DNA from: Prinsepia uniflora
Taxonomy: Eukaryota > Streptophyta > Magnoliopsida > Rosales > Rosaceae
NCBI GenBank assembly: GCA_032719365.1
Contig: CM064867.1
Location: 66,214,136 to 66,278,135 of the forward strand
Length of the DNA: 64,000 bases
Direction: 5' to 3'
This document shows positions 21,501 through 32,180 of the stretch, piece after piece. How positions within the stretch are numbered: the stretch's first letter is position 1; the number at the start of each line of letters is the position of its first letter. The position numbers and the translations under genes are program-made. Below the pieces are notes generated by a model. It worked only from the letters and a program-made list of their open reading frames with translations, did no database searches and was not told the DNA's origin.

Positions 21501-22362
21501 AAACTGCTTCATATTTACTTTTACAAATGAAAATAGTTGGAATTCATCACTTTTTAGTTTTAGTGTATTCACAGTGCTTGCGAATTTTGAAAGAACAAAG
21601 TAGAAACTTCATACAGTATGAAAACGAAAAAATCCCAATAGGAAATAGTGCTTACCATAGAAGCTCACAATCTCATTTGGTAAGAAAAACATGAAGATCA
21701 CCAAAAGGCACCAGGATATAATTTTCATCATCCATCCACCATGGTGCAAGCTATCACGGGGATCCTTCTGATTCTTCACACCAATCATAATAACTGACAA
21801 AATCGTGAAGAAGAGAAAATTCCCCAAGCTAACCCGAAGTACTGCATCTGTTTCAAACCACTCCCTATTATGTGTCTCATTAAACTTCGTAATCCCTGCA
21901 TCAATAACCAATATGAGACCAGTCAAGTCCAAAAAAAAAACATCTCCAATACCCAAGAACAAAGTAATTTCTAATTCACGCAAGTCCAAAGTTAATGCAA
22001 ATTAACATATAAAAAATAATAGTTGTTACTTTGGGAAAACAAAATTCTTCACCCAATAAAAGCCAACTATATTCTTATGAGTTTGTTAAGAAGCATTACA
22101 CACATTTAAAGATTTGTAGAGAAGCACAGGATATCATAACAACAGACCAATATAAATATGATGGAAGAGGTGGCTTACAAGGAATCTTTTCCAGAAGAGG
22201 AGCAGCAACCTCACGGAGGATCCATGAGACGATCAAAGACAGTGCAAAGAGGCCACAGTATGCAATCCTTGCAGACCGGCGGCTAATACTCGACACCACA
22301 GTCCGGCATGCATCGCAGGCGCAAGCAGCGCAGCATGATGCCAGGCACGAAGCTGCCCACAT
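18593..22362 (-). CDS. Serine incorporator (SERINC/TMS) family membrane protein
   Basis: Six coding exons join in frame to 413 residues: 22362-22179, 21895-21656, 20348-20237, 20146-19972, 19351-19111 and 18882-18593. All introns are GT-AG, and codons split at junctions resolve to expected residues (for example a Trp across exons 1-2). The protein begins MWAASCLASCCAACACDACR, the cysteine-rich SERINC N-terminus. It then has many hydrophobic helices (about ten expected), the HGWNDKWVGYDEQFW and FHWFTPSGHDCGLNTFF blocks, SEPRDYECNGLHKHSK, and the C-terminus WSLLAPILFPEREF. The family comprises polytopic endomembrane or plasma-membrane proteins linked to serine-derived lipids; the plant role is poorly defined. 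No lesion is seen and the length is normal. Start, stop and splice sites were read by eye. Confidence 0.95.
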
Positions 22363-22960
22363 CTTCTTCTTTCACAATTCACCGCCGATTCAATCTCAAA
22401 CTAATCAATCAAATCAAGACCTTAACATGTAAGGGTATAAACTTCGATTAAGGAAAAATAAATCTAATGGAAGTATCAAGTAAATTCAAAGAAATTATAT
22501 AAAAAAACCATTCCTTTGAGCTTATCATCGTTACCATTACCTCATCAACAACTGAAATACCCTTTCTGACAGATTGTAGCTCAATTTAATATTGAGCAAA
22601 GAAAACAATAAAGTATAGATTTAGAAACTATAACCCTAGAAAGAAATAAACAAAATGGGAATTTTTCAAAGAAATTGAATCAGATCAAAAGCACCTAATG
22701 TAAAACCATGACCATTAAATAAAACATATGATATAATTGATCAACCAAAGATTAAAGGTATGAAATTTGAGCCTCAAAGTTGTAAATGTAGAGAATTCAA
22801 ATCGAGGTCTGGTGTCTACCTTCTAGAAATTGGAAGAGAGCAGAGGGAAGGAGAGCGACGAATTGATTCCGAGAAACACGCTGAAAGAGGCAACTAAGAT
22901 GGATAAAGACTTTGCTTTTGGGTTCGGGTTCGAATTTTCCATGGGTTATTTATTTGACTT
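22363..22960 (-). promoter_or_regulatory. SERINC 5' UTR with probable leader intron
   Basis: Upstream of the ATG a donor-like AGAAG|GTAGAC occurs near 22830 on the minus strand, preceded by a CT-rich leader. An acceptor-like site lies a short distance before the ATG, so a 5' UTR intron of about 430 bp is likely. An AT-rich TATA-like AAATAAATAA is near 22950. Transcript ends are inferred. Confidence 0.5.
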
Positions 22961-23015
22961 TTTCGTAACTCTCCAGTCTACCTGAGTCAGACTTATCAAG
23001 TAGCTCGGGTTGGGC

Positions 23016-23051
23016 GGCCCATATTTACTTCTACCATGCTATTTTAGCCCA
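23016..23051 (-). promoter_or_regulatory. Paired TGGGCY (site II) elements upstream of SERINC
   Basis: On the minus strand TGGGCC (23021-23016) and TGGGCT (23051-23046) lie about 60-100 bp upstream of the inferred start region. TGGGCY motifs are TCP-factor sites common in plant housekeeping promoters. Confidence 0.45.
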
Positions 23052-23060
23052 CACTAATGC

Positions 23061-23436
23061 CTACCGGCACCAATTAAATACTCAACTTTCATACACCTGC
23101 ACATATCGTGTCACACGACATTCATTGATATGTCATATTTTTCAGAGAAATTGTCTTACATGCCCGGTTAGGGAACTTGGTATCTGTCGATACCTAGTTT
23201 CAAATTTTTTTGCGGAATGAGGTAAAATATTTGGGTATTTATAAAATTTTCCCAAGTATAAATACACAAAAGAAATAGTCAAACATCCACTTAACCACTT
23301 CTCTTCTCTATTGTAGTCTCTCCTCCATCTCGAGCTCAACCGAAACCCATCAAAAGTGCAAAACCCTTCACCACGAAACCTCCAATGATGGCCACCCTAG
23401 GATAATTTCGCAACACAGCTCTGAAGTCGCAAAGAG

Positions 23437-23488
<52 letters not shown>

Positions 23489-24330
23489 GGGTCTTGAGTT
23501 TCGAAAGGCATAGGAAGAGAGGAGTTGTTGGGTGGAGCTACGAAAGACGAAGTATGGTTGCAGCGATTGTTGGTCAGAGAAGAAAGACGACTAAAGGCGA
23601 TGAGCTCTATTGAAAGTTATGTTCAATTCGAACCCTAAGCTATTGTATGGTGGGTGGGTATAGAATCGTAAGACCTAGGGTTATAAAATTGAAAGGATAT
23701 TTAATTCAGGAATTGAGTATTGAGTGATTATGGGTTGTTTAGGTAGAAGATTGTTCTTGTATGAAAACGTTAATTAATTGATAGGAGAAAGTAAGTTTGG
23801 TTTCAAATTTTGAAATGCAATGGAAGAATGCATAAACATTTAGGGAAGAAATGAAGAGACGTTTAGGAAGAAATGGCGCACAAAATTGTTGGATATGAGT
23901 ATAGAATGGATTGTGCAAAGAACGTATGGTTCTTAGAACATATGAGGAAGATTTTATGTAGGAAACTAATTAGTAGATAATGGGTATATATTTGTGATAT
24001 AAGTGGTAAATACGGAATAGAACAAGACACTGTCATTGAGATATAAGTACCTAAAGGTCTGATATATCACTCCAAAATTTGTCATAGTTTTGATAAAGGA
24101 ACGATTTTAGTATTATTGTATTGTAGTTATATCAGAGGGGGTGAATGAAGAAATTGGATACAAAAAAAAAGAATGTGAATAGGTTGATTGAATTTGTTCA
24201 GTGTCCGTTAATAAGATGATGACTATAAGAATCAATGTTGGTATATAGTTAGTGAGAAGAGATAGAATGTTAAATTTTTATTTCATATAACATTGAATTG
24301 GTTATAGGAAATGGTATGCAATTACAAGCT
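23061..24330. other. Unassigned intergenic DNA
   Basis: Apart from a (GA)n tract, I see no gene, LTR terminus or recognisable protein similarity in any frame. Confidence 0.5.
23439..23485 (+). repeat. (GA)n microsatellite, about 23 units
   Basis: Uninterrupted GA dinucleotides, flanked by GGGG and GGAGGGG. Confidence 0.95.
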
Positions 24331-25190
24331 AATCGTAGAGGAGGACGAAATATGTTCAGTAAAGCATCAGACAACCTCACAATCTAGCAGAACACTGAAG
24401 CAGCTCTAGAGTACATGCTTCGGTCACATTCTCATATAGATGACTTGCCATGAAGCAGCTCTATTGTGCATGGGATGGTCTCATGTAAAATAACGGGTTG
24501 TTGTGTTAATGAAGCTGAAAGGGTATGTTTCCTTGGAATGAAGGTTCAGTAGTTCACAATCAAAGATTTTTGTCTAATAACAAGGCTTAAAAGTGGGGAA
24601 AATCGAGATAGCGAGCTAAGACATCAGCCTCACTAAGATTGGCTACAAGGTATTTCAAGAAGAAAGATAAGATAACGATTTCGGACTTGGTTAGTGCTTT
24701 CAGAAATGCCCAAAATACCGAGGATGCATTCAAGTTAGGGATGGCGTATTTTGTTGAAACAATTCTATTTTGGAGGGAGCCTAGTGGGAGGACAAGCTAG
24801 GACTTTTTAACATTGGTGGAGATTCTGCAAGATTGGAATGATTACCATGGGGGTCAGAATCTTATAAAAAAATGCATGAATCCCTAACTAGAGTTCTAGT
24901 TCAAGGTTACAAGAAGTGGCCTCCTAAGTTGTCTGGCAAAAGAAAAGTGAAAGGACAAAAGAAGAATGAGACCAAAAAGGGAAAGAAGTTGGAGGCATTT
25001 CAAAAGGAGAGGTAGTTCAAAAGGATGCCGAGTTTGAAGAAAAAGATAAGAAACTGATGGAGAGAAGGAGGAAATTGAGGAGGAGGGTTTGAAGACTAAG
25101 TCGAAGGATGATGAGAAAAAAAAAAGGAAGGGGGAAGGCCAAAGTGGAAGAAGCTGAACTAGAGCGGATGCGGTCAAAAAAAATTGTGCT
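24331..25190 (+). pseudogene. DUF1985/Ulp1-type transposon-associated protein remnant
   Basis: Broken frames give ordered fragments like plant DUF1985 proteins: a TCFGHIL-like piece, IKDFCLITRLKSG, SDLVSAFRNAQNTEDAFKLG with MAYFVETILF, LTLVEILQDWNDY, and a Lys/Glu-rich tail (about 24950-25170). DUF1985 domains often sit beside Ulp1-like protease domains in gene fragments carried by Mutator-like and CACTA transposons. Several stops and frame changes rule out an intact gene. No Ulp1 catalytic motif or transposon end was found. The assignment rests on remembered family patterns. Confidence 0.5.
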
Positions 25191-25639
25191 ATAGGGTTAG
25201 AGGGTTTTCTCATGCATTCCATATAAGATATCAAGAACTAGTATGTTGTTGTATTGGTACACAATCGAAATGAATGATTACGTATAAAATGTTATTATTG
25301 TGTGATCTAACCTTAAATACATACAATGTTGAAGGTTGGGTGTTTGAGTCCTTTCTTTTTCTGCGAGCCATTGGGTAAGTCAAGTTGGAGAAACATGAAA
25401 AAGTACGTAGATTACGGTACTGGTCTTCTATCAAAGTCATCATTTTTCTTAGTATATCAACACTTAAATACAAAAAGGTTAGTTAGAAGTACTTGGATCG
25501 AATTTTTTTGAGAAAATCATATCACTTGCTAATCATATTTATTGAGAGTGGGCCATGTTCTGGTGTTGATAAGTGTGTGACAAGTGTTGTATTGTTCAGG
25601 CGATGGTGTTGGCGTTGGTTCCAAGGGGGAATGAGGCTA
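25191..25639. other. Unassigned DNA ending in a purine-rich tract
   Basis: No gene is supported. The last bases (CCAAGGGGGAATGAGG) are purine-rich and directly precede an LTR start, so they could be the PPT of an older element whose interior reached leftwards. Confidence 0.35.
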
Positions 25640-27113
25640 TGTAACGACCTGAATTTTTAATTACGATTTTCACTAGATTTTACAGGGATTTTTTGGGTTT
25701 CTAATTAGGTTTGAACCATTTTGCCCTTGGTTATTTGCTTGGGTTTCCTTTTTGGGAAGGGACATTTTGGTCAAGATTGGGTTTGAGATATTTTGGGTAA
25801 GTTGGACTAATTTTAGTGGCTAAGAGTCACACATCCAGTTCATCTTTCTTCTCTTATCTCTCTGTCTCATTTCCTCCGTGCAACCAAACCAAACCCACAC
25901 ACTCATTATTTCCTTTTTGAGTTTATGGAGGTTTTCAGTTGAAACTAAGGCTAGGATCACATTTCTTGGACCCTCACTATCATAAATAACCCAATTTTGA
26001 AAATGGAACGATGTGGACAAATCCGGTACATAAGGAGGAAGAAATCGGTAACTTTCGAGGCTCATAACCTGGAATCCAGATATTTTTTTTTTTCAATTAC
26101 GAGTTTGGATTTAGATTTCTGGGATCGAGTAGACAGATTTTGATATAAATTTTTAAAGGTTTGAACAATGGGAAAACAATGGTCGTTTTTTGATGGCAGA
26201 CAACAACAACAACGAAGGAACAAGCGTCTTCTCCAGCGAGGGGTGACGTCAGCATGATATCATGATGATGTCAGTATGACATCATGACGTCAACATGGCA
26301 TCATGATGACACCAGCATTGACAGGTGATAGGACGTTAAATAAGCATTATTTTATACCCTTTATACTTGACTTTTAATATTAAAATATTAAATAAATTGA
26401 TAAAATAATTTATTTTGTGATTTTTATGTTTAGAAAAATAAAGTTTGTAATTTGGAGCATTTTGGGGAAAGAATCGTCTCGATCGGAATTATAACGAATA
26501 AATTTTGGACGAAATTCGGTGAATTAATTAATTTAGTTATAAATTAAATTAATTAATTATTTGTTTTGCAGCCCAATCAAATACTGGCCCAATCCGTGCA
26601 GCAGCCCAGATTACCAGCCTAAGCCCAGTGGATCATTGCAGCCCAGCGAAAAAAGAAAAAGAAAAAAAGAAGCCCAGTCCACTGCGCAAAGCCCAGCGCG
26701 TCAGCCCAATCCGGCCCAAAGCAGACGGCCCAGACGCGTATCTGATTGCCCTAGCCCAGAGACCAGTTTCGGCGCGCGCTCACCGACTCCCAGGGTTACC
26801 GTTCGGCGCGCGTGCGCTGAACCTCAGACTTCCTCTTCAGCAGGCGCCTGTCGACCGCCACAGCGCCTTCTTCAGTGGCTTCTGGCCGAATTTGGGAGTG
26901 ATTTTCAATTGCTCTCTGCTGGACTTTTTTCCAGCAGCTTCCACTCAACTTCCACCCAATTTCCACTCACTTTCCAACCACTTTCCAACCCAATTTTACA
27001 ACTTTACAACTCAAACCACTTCTAAACATCATCACAAATCTTTATTACTCATCATTCCATTATTTAACATTTTTAATTGTATTTTTATATTATTTTTGGT
27101 AGCTTTCTCCACC

Positions 27114-27122
27114 TATAAATAG
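27114..27122 (+). promoter_or_regulatory. TATA box of the Athila 5' LTR
   Basis: TATAAATAG in the context CTCCACC...GGTTTC is conserved in both LTRs (40426-40434 in the 3' copy), so it is the likely core promoter of the genomic RNA. Confidence 0.7.
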
Positions 27123-27577
27123 GGTTTCAATTCACATGTTGAAACACACATTCTTTGAGGCACACATTTGAGCCTTATTTGAGAGAAACTTTGGCCAAGT
27201 ATCTCCAATACAAAGTTTAGAGTTTGAGTTCATATTTCCCAAGTTTATTTCCTCCATCTTCATAAGGTTCCGTCCGCTGTCGGAGAATCGTATGAATAAC
27301 AATCCATTGTTTTCATCCACCTTGAAAGTGTAACAATTACTCTCCATCTACTCAAACTCTCATTTTTGTTATTGGTTTTGATTATAGTTTAATATATGTG
27401 AGGTTTTTCTTACTAATATTTGTAAGTGTTAGATGCAATCTTCATGTGTCTTACTTTATGAATTTTAGTTATTTTATACATTTTAGTGTTTCATACTTCA
27501 ATTCAATATTAAGTGTTTTATCCGCTGTCGGTGCATTTAAAGTAGAATTGAAGAGACTTAATGTTGATCGCTGTCGG

Positions 27578-30080
27578 TGACAGGACCCGTCACAACTGGA
27601 CCTCGATAACTGTGCCTGTTCCTGCTCCCGTCTGACAAGTCAACTGAAGTCCCGAAAGTACCCTTCAGCACCTGTCAGACCAGGGATAACTGCACTGATT
27701 TCTGCTCATGCCTCCGCCTCTCGATTTGCACCAAACGTCGTGCCACGGCCTGGAGGGTCATAAAAAACAAAGGTGTGAGTGGACAAAAATAATATCATGT
27801 AAAACACATTTGAAACACATCCGTTACCCTCCAGTTTATCAAACCATGCATGCATAGGGAAAAACACATGAATCATTTAAATCATTTTATAAAATCAGTT
27901 CACCATATAATAAAGCCTATAACTCGGGAATTACACATCCGAGAATCCTCTGGGAATTACACATCCAGAGTCGTCATCCATTGCTGGGAATTACACATCC
28001 AGCCTCACCGGGAATTACACATCCGGATTCCCTCCAGGAATTACGCATCTGGGGGCATCAAACATCAATACACAATCAAAAGCATTATTTCAAATCAAGT
28101 ATCAAAACCATGTCAAAACCATTATCACGGGGCCACATGCCCAAATCTCATTTCTTGTCAATCCATAAAAGCATTAAATAATTCAATGCACGTAAATCCG
28201 TAAAATCATATCCAAAACATCACAAATTTATTAAATCAATTTTCCAACTCATAATCCAAGCCAAAACCAATCACAAATCCCGGGTCTGCGCCCAAAATAG
28301 TCATTTCACATTTTCTCAAATAACGTGCCCGAAATACCGATTAAAATAATCATTAAATCTCAAAATAATCATATCAAATTATTGCAGTTCAAATCGTGCC
28401 ATAAATCATATAAAACATTTAACTATGCATGCATATCAATTTATAAAACAAACGTCCACTCACACACCGTCCAATTGCTCGTTTCCCGCGCTGCACGCGT
28501 TTCCGTAATTTCTGACACTTGCTAGAAATCTTGAATCCTGTTCACAATCATTATTCAAGGTTACTAACAAGTCAATTTACATCATCTAATTTTCCCATAA
28601 TTTTCCGGGAATTTAATATTAATTAAATACGTAACTTAAACCTTCGGACCCTCGAAACATTATCGAGACGGTATCCGATTGACTCGAAACCAAATCCAAA
28701 ATGTTCGTTACACTGTATAGAGTAAAACACCTGTTGGACACTTTCCCAGAAAGTCCACCACGCGCCTTCACGCGCCGCCGCAAGCGGCTGCGCGTGAGTT
28801 CACGCGCCTTGCTACAGTAACATGAACAGTGTGGTCGCTGTAACCCGTCTTCTCTGGTATTCGGGTCTGCGACCCGCGTCGCAACCCGATTCATTTTCCC
28901 TCAAATTGAACCCAATTCCTCCCGTTCTTTCACTTATTTTCATTCCTTCCCTGTCTATAACCGATCTGTGACCTCAATTTCACTAAACTATGTCTTAAAA
29001 CCCACGACTCAACACGGATACCCGACGGGTCCTAACTCGGGTTCTACCCAAAAACGACCTGTAACATTCAATTAAATACACCAGAAGCATCTAACAGTCA
29101 TTATAAATATGAAATCGAAGTCAATTTCAAGAATCATCACCTCTAAGTAATCGAACCCAAGCTCTCACTTTCAAAGGAGTCGCAGAGTCTATTCTTGCTG
29201 ATTTCCCCTTCAATTTTCTTCCTTTCTGATGTGGTTCGACTCGAACTCGTCCCAGAAAACTAATTCTAATTTTAATTCGGCATGGGTTAAGCTAAAACTT
29301 CGAATTAAATCTCAATTTCATCAAGTATGGTTTCAGGTTGTTTTTCCTCTCGGGTTCACAGTATTCCTCCCCGTTTTCTCTCCTGTTTTCCTTCTGTTTT
29401 TCACTCAAATTTTCCCTCTAAATCTCCCTGTATCTCTGGTTGTCATCCTTGATCAATCTGAGTTAAGAATTGTTTAGAATTTAAACAAAGATTTGGAGGT
29501 TGTTTTTGTTCGTATAAGGCATTCAATTAATGCCACTAATTGACATAAGCAAGTGACAAATGTCATTTAGTAAATAATCCCAATCCAAATAGGCTGAATC
29601 AACCAAATTAAACCATTTAAAATCAACTATTGCGGGCTTGACGACCCAATTTACCATTTTACCCTTCATGTCGGAAGTTACCATTTTACCCCTGAACTGT
29701 CTAGACCCACAACTTTTTTGTCTGGGCTCCAATTGACGCATGCCGCCTGTCTACGGAGTCAGTGTCTCGAGACCTATCCAACGGTACTCCCGGAAATTCC
29801 AAACAAGGTCCCGATCAAAAAGTCAACTGTCGGCCCTTTTTACCAATTTACCAAACTGCCCTTAAACTTCCGAATATCATAACTTTCTCCTCGAATGTCG
29901 GAATTGGGCGTGCCACCTGTCTATGAACTCGTGACATCTCGAACTACGTCACGGTCATCGGTCAAAGTCCGTTTGACCGCTCGAATAAAAAGTCAACTGT
30001 TCGCCCAATTCTAGGGGCAAAATCGTCCTTTTCCTCAAATTTTCCAAATTTTTCGTTTTTCGAATTTCCGGGTCATTACA
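27578..30080 (-). repeat. Solo LTR, subfamily E, inside the Athila 5' LTR
   Basis: The ends are TGACAGGACCCGTC and GGGTCATTACA. The empty site is preserved in the 3' LTR near 40880. TSD copies GTCGG (27573-27577) and GTTGA (30081-30085) differ by two transitions. The 2,503-bp LTR has a CGCG hairpin (about 28755-28812) and an intron-like core from 28463 (GTGAGTGGAC) to 27750 (CCCTCCAG), with RY motifs inside both ends. Confidence 0.9.
27923..28054 (-). repeat. Hairpin array with constant loop and varying stems
   Basis: Five units share the inner segment GAATTACACAT (once GAATTACGCAT), flanked by arms that differ but always pair: CTCGG/CCGAG, CTCTGG/CCAGAG, GCTGG/CCAGC, CCGG/CCGG and CCAG/CTGG. 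Spacers between units differ. The array sits in the core of the subfamily E LTR. Confidence 0.85.
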
Positions 30081-30339
30081 GTTGACGCATTCAGTCAAAA
30101 ACAAAAGGTGAATCATATTGTAAGTGTTGTCCGTTGTCGGTGCATTTATAGTATTGAAAAATGTATGAAGGTAATTAAGACGATTAAGGTAAAATTTCGT
30201 GATTGATTTAATATTTGTAATTATTAGAGTGTTGGTAAGATTTGTGTTTTAAGAAGGTCACTTGTACATGAATTAGAATAGAAGTAAAATTAGTTTATTT
30301 ATGCTTTTACTTATTTACATAATCACAAACCTTTTCAAA

Positions 30340-30640
30340 ACCCTTTTTTTTTTATATTCTTTTATTCTTTATTCTTTTATTCTTTTATTCTTTCATACTT
30401 TTAGTTTATTAGTCTTTGATTCTTTCATTTCTTTATTCTTTTATTCCTTTACTCTTTAATTTATTGATTCTTTGATTAGTTAATTCTTTAATTCTTTAAT
30501 TCTTTAATTCTTTAATTCTCTATTCTTTTATTTTTAAGTCATTAATTCTTTAAATTCTTAATTCTTTGATTATTTAATTCTTTGATTATTTAATTCTTTG
30601 ATTATTTAATTATTAATTCATTATTCTTTTATTCATCTCC
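30340..30640 (+). repeat. TTTAATTC/TTTATTC low-complexity repeat
   Basis: Imperfect 7-10-mer repeats of TTCTTTAATTCTTTATT type close the LTR. A shorter version is in the 3' LTR (41150-41420), and the reverse complement is in the LTR remnant at 48550-48690. Confidence 0.85.
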
Positions 30641-30786
30641 CACTAACACATTATTAATGTCCATAATTTCCCCTGTTAAGAACGATCCATATTTATCAAT
30701 ACTACATATACACAAAAAGGGTTTAAATTGCATAACACTCGAATTACATTTTTAATTTAATGCGTAGTTTGGGCGTAGTCAATTTT

Positions 30787-30804
30787 TGGCGCTGTTGCCG
30801 GGGA
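30787..30804 (+). other. Primer-binding site of the Athila-type element
   Basis: TGGCGCTGTTGCCGGGGA lies 5 bp after the LTR and differs by one base from the PBS motif usual in Athila-like plant elements. The cognate tRNA is not proved here. Confidence 0.75.
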
Positions 30805-32180
30805 AATTGAAAATCATTTTTAATTTGTTAGTGTATGTATATAAATTGTGCATATTATACTTGTTTATAAATTTTACTTTTGTTAATATTATATTTGTTT
30901 ATAACCTTTACTTACTTGTTTATATTTTATTCATCCATCTTAGTTTTGTTCTTATTATTTTTGTTTAATGTTCATACTTTAATTATTCATAGTTTCTAAT
31001 TTATACTTGTTCATAAATGTTCATAATTGTTTTTTGTTCATATTCAAATTGTTTATGTAAATTTAAACTTCTATCATACTTGTTCATAATTTAAGTTTAT
31101 TTGTACTTGTCATAAATGCATATTGTACATATTCACTTTTCCTTACTTTTTTTTTCTTTACACTTTAATCCATTAACTTTAACTTTATTCTATTAACTTT
31201 AACTTTATTCCATTAACTTTTTATTCCACTAACTTTATTCCACTAACTTTTTATTCCACTAACTTTATTCCATTAACTTTTTATTCCATTAACTTTTTTA
31301 TTACACTTATTTTATGCTTATGTAATTATTTATTTTGTTATGTCTTGATAAAATTTAAATTTAAATTTTAAATGAAAAAAGAAAATTCGGAATAAATAAA
31401 AAAAATAGAAAAAAAATAATTAAAAAAATAATAATTAATTTTTTTAAAATTTTTTTTTTAAAAAGAGTAAGAGACTTTATTCATCTTTGAATTTCCTAAA
31501 GTGTAAATATTGTTTCCTATTAACTGTTTTAGAGTTGCATGAATCTCTTAGCCCATTTTTCTTCAAAATCTTACTTTCGGGAACAGGTAGTGCCCCTCTT
31601 ATTTACTTTCTCCTTAACCCTTCATGATGTGTGGATTTCATCACCACACACCATAGACTCGAATCTATGGACATGAGGTTGGGGCGGAGTTTGTAAACAC
31701 TAGGGTTTGGTAATTCTCTAAATCGTCATTTGGATTGATTATGGTGTCTAGGAGAGTTATGACTGGTGACAAGTTTTGGATTAAGAAAGGGAACACTAAT
31801 GGAGTATATGCCAAGCTAGCCTCGGGGTGCTCTTGAAATTATCCTTACTTCTCGCGTTACATCTATCTCAACTGGCCATGATTAATGTTGAATGGTGGAA
31901 TGGTGGTTATCAGTACGCGCAGGCCGTACGCCCAGGAAAGTACTATGAGAAGCGGAAGGGGAAAGTTATTCATGACACTCTAAAACTCTACTTATTGCAT
32001 TATTAGTTTGCATTTGGAACTTGTGCATTTTCTTTCCATTAACGTAACTTTTTTTTAATTCTGGTTTCCATTTATGTGATACTTTATGCAAATCTCTACT
32101 ATCTTACTCTTATTATCTCTTCTTGTGTATACTTGCCTTCTAACTTAGAGTTTTGTTTTAATAGAGGTACGAACTTATGA
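30805..32180 (+). other. Non-coding leader of the Athila-type element
   Basis: AT-rich sequence without a supported ORF. At about 31150-31300 there are tandem units of ATTCCATTAACTTT or ATTCCACTAACTTT. Leaders of this group usually contain packaging signals; none can be assigned here. Confidence 0.65.

Larger units (their letters stand above)
26326..30781 (+). repeat. 5' LTR of the Athila-type element
   Basis: It is about 1.95 kb once the nested solo LTR and its TSD are removed, matching the 3' LTR (1,925 bp) at roughly 95% by eye. It includes GCCCA-rich sequence (26570-26740), a TATA box, several GCTGTCGG motifs and a long T-rich repeat near its end. Confidence 0.9.

Noticed and set aside
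26561..27122. Pro/Ser-rich overlapping ORFs in the Athila LTR, also at 39885-40337
   Set aside because: They come from a GCCCA-rich LTR stretch upstream of the TATA box, and the two LTR copies differ by frameshifts.
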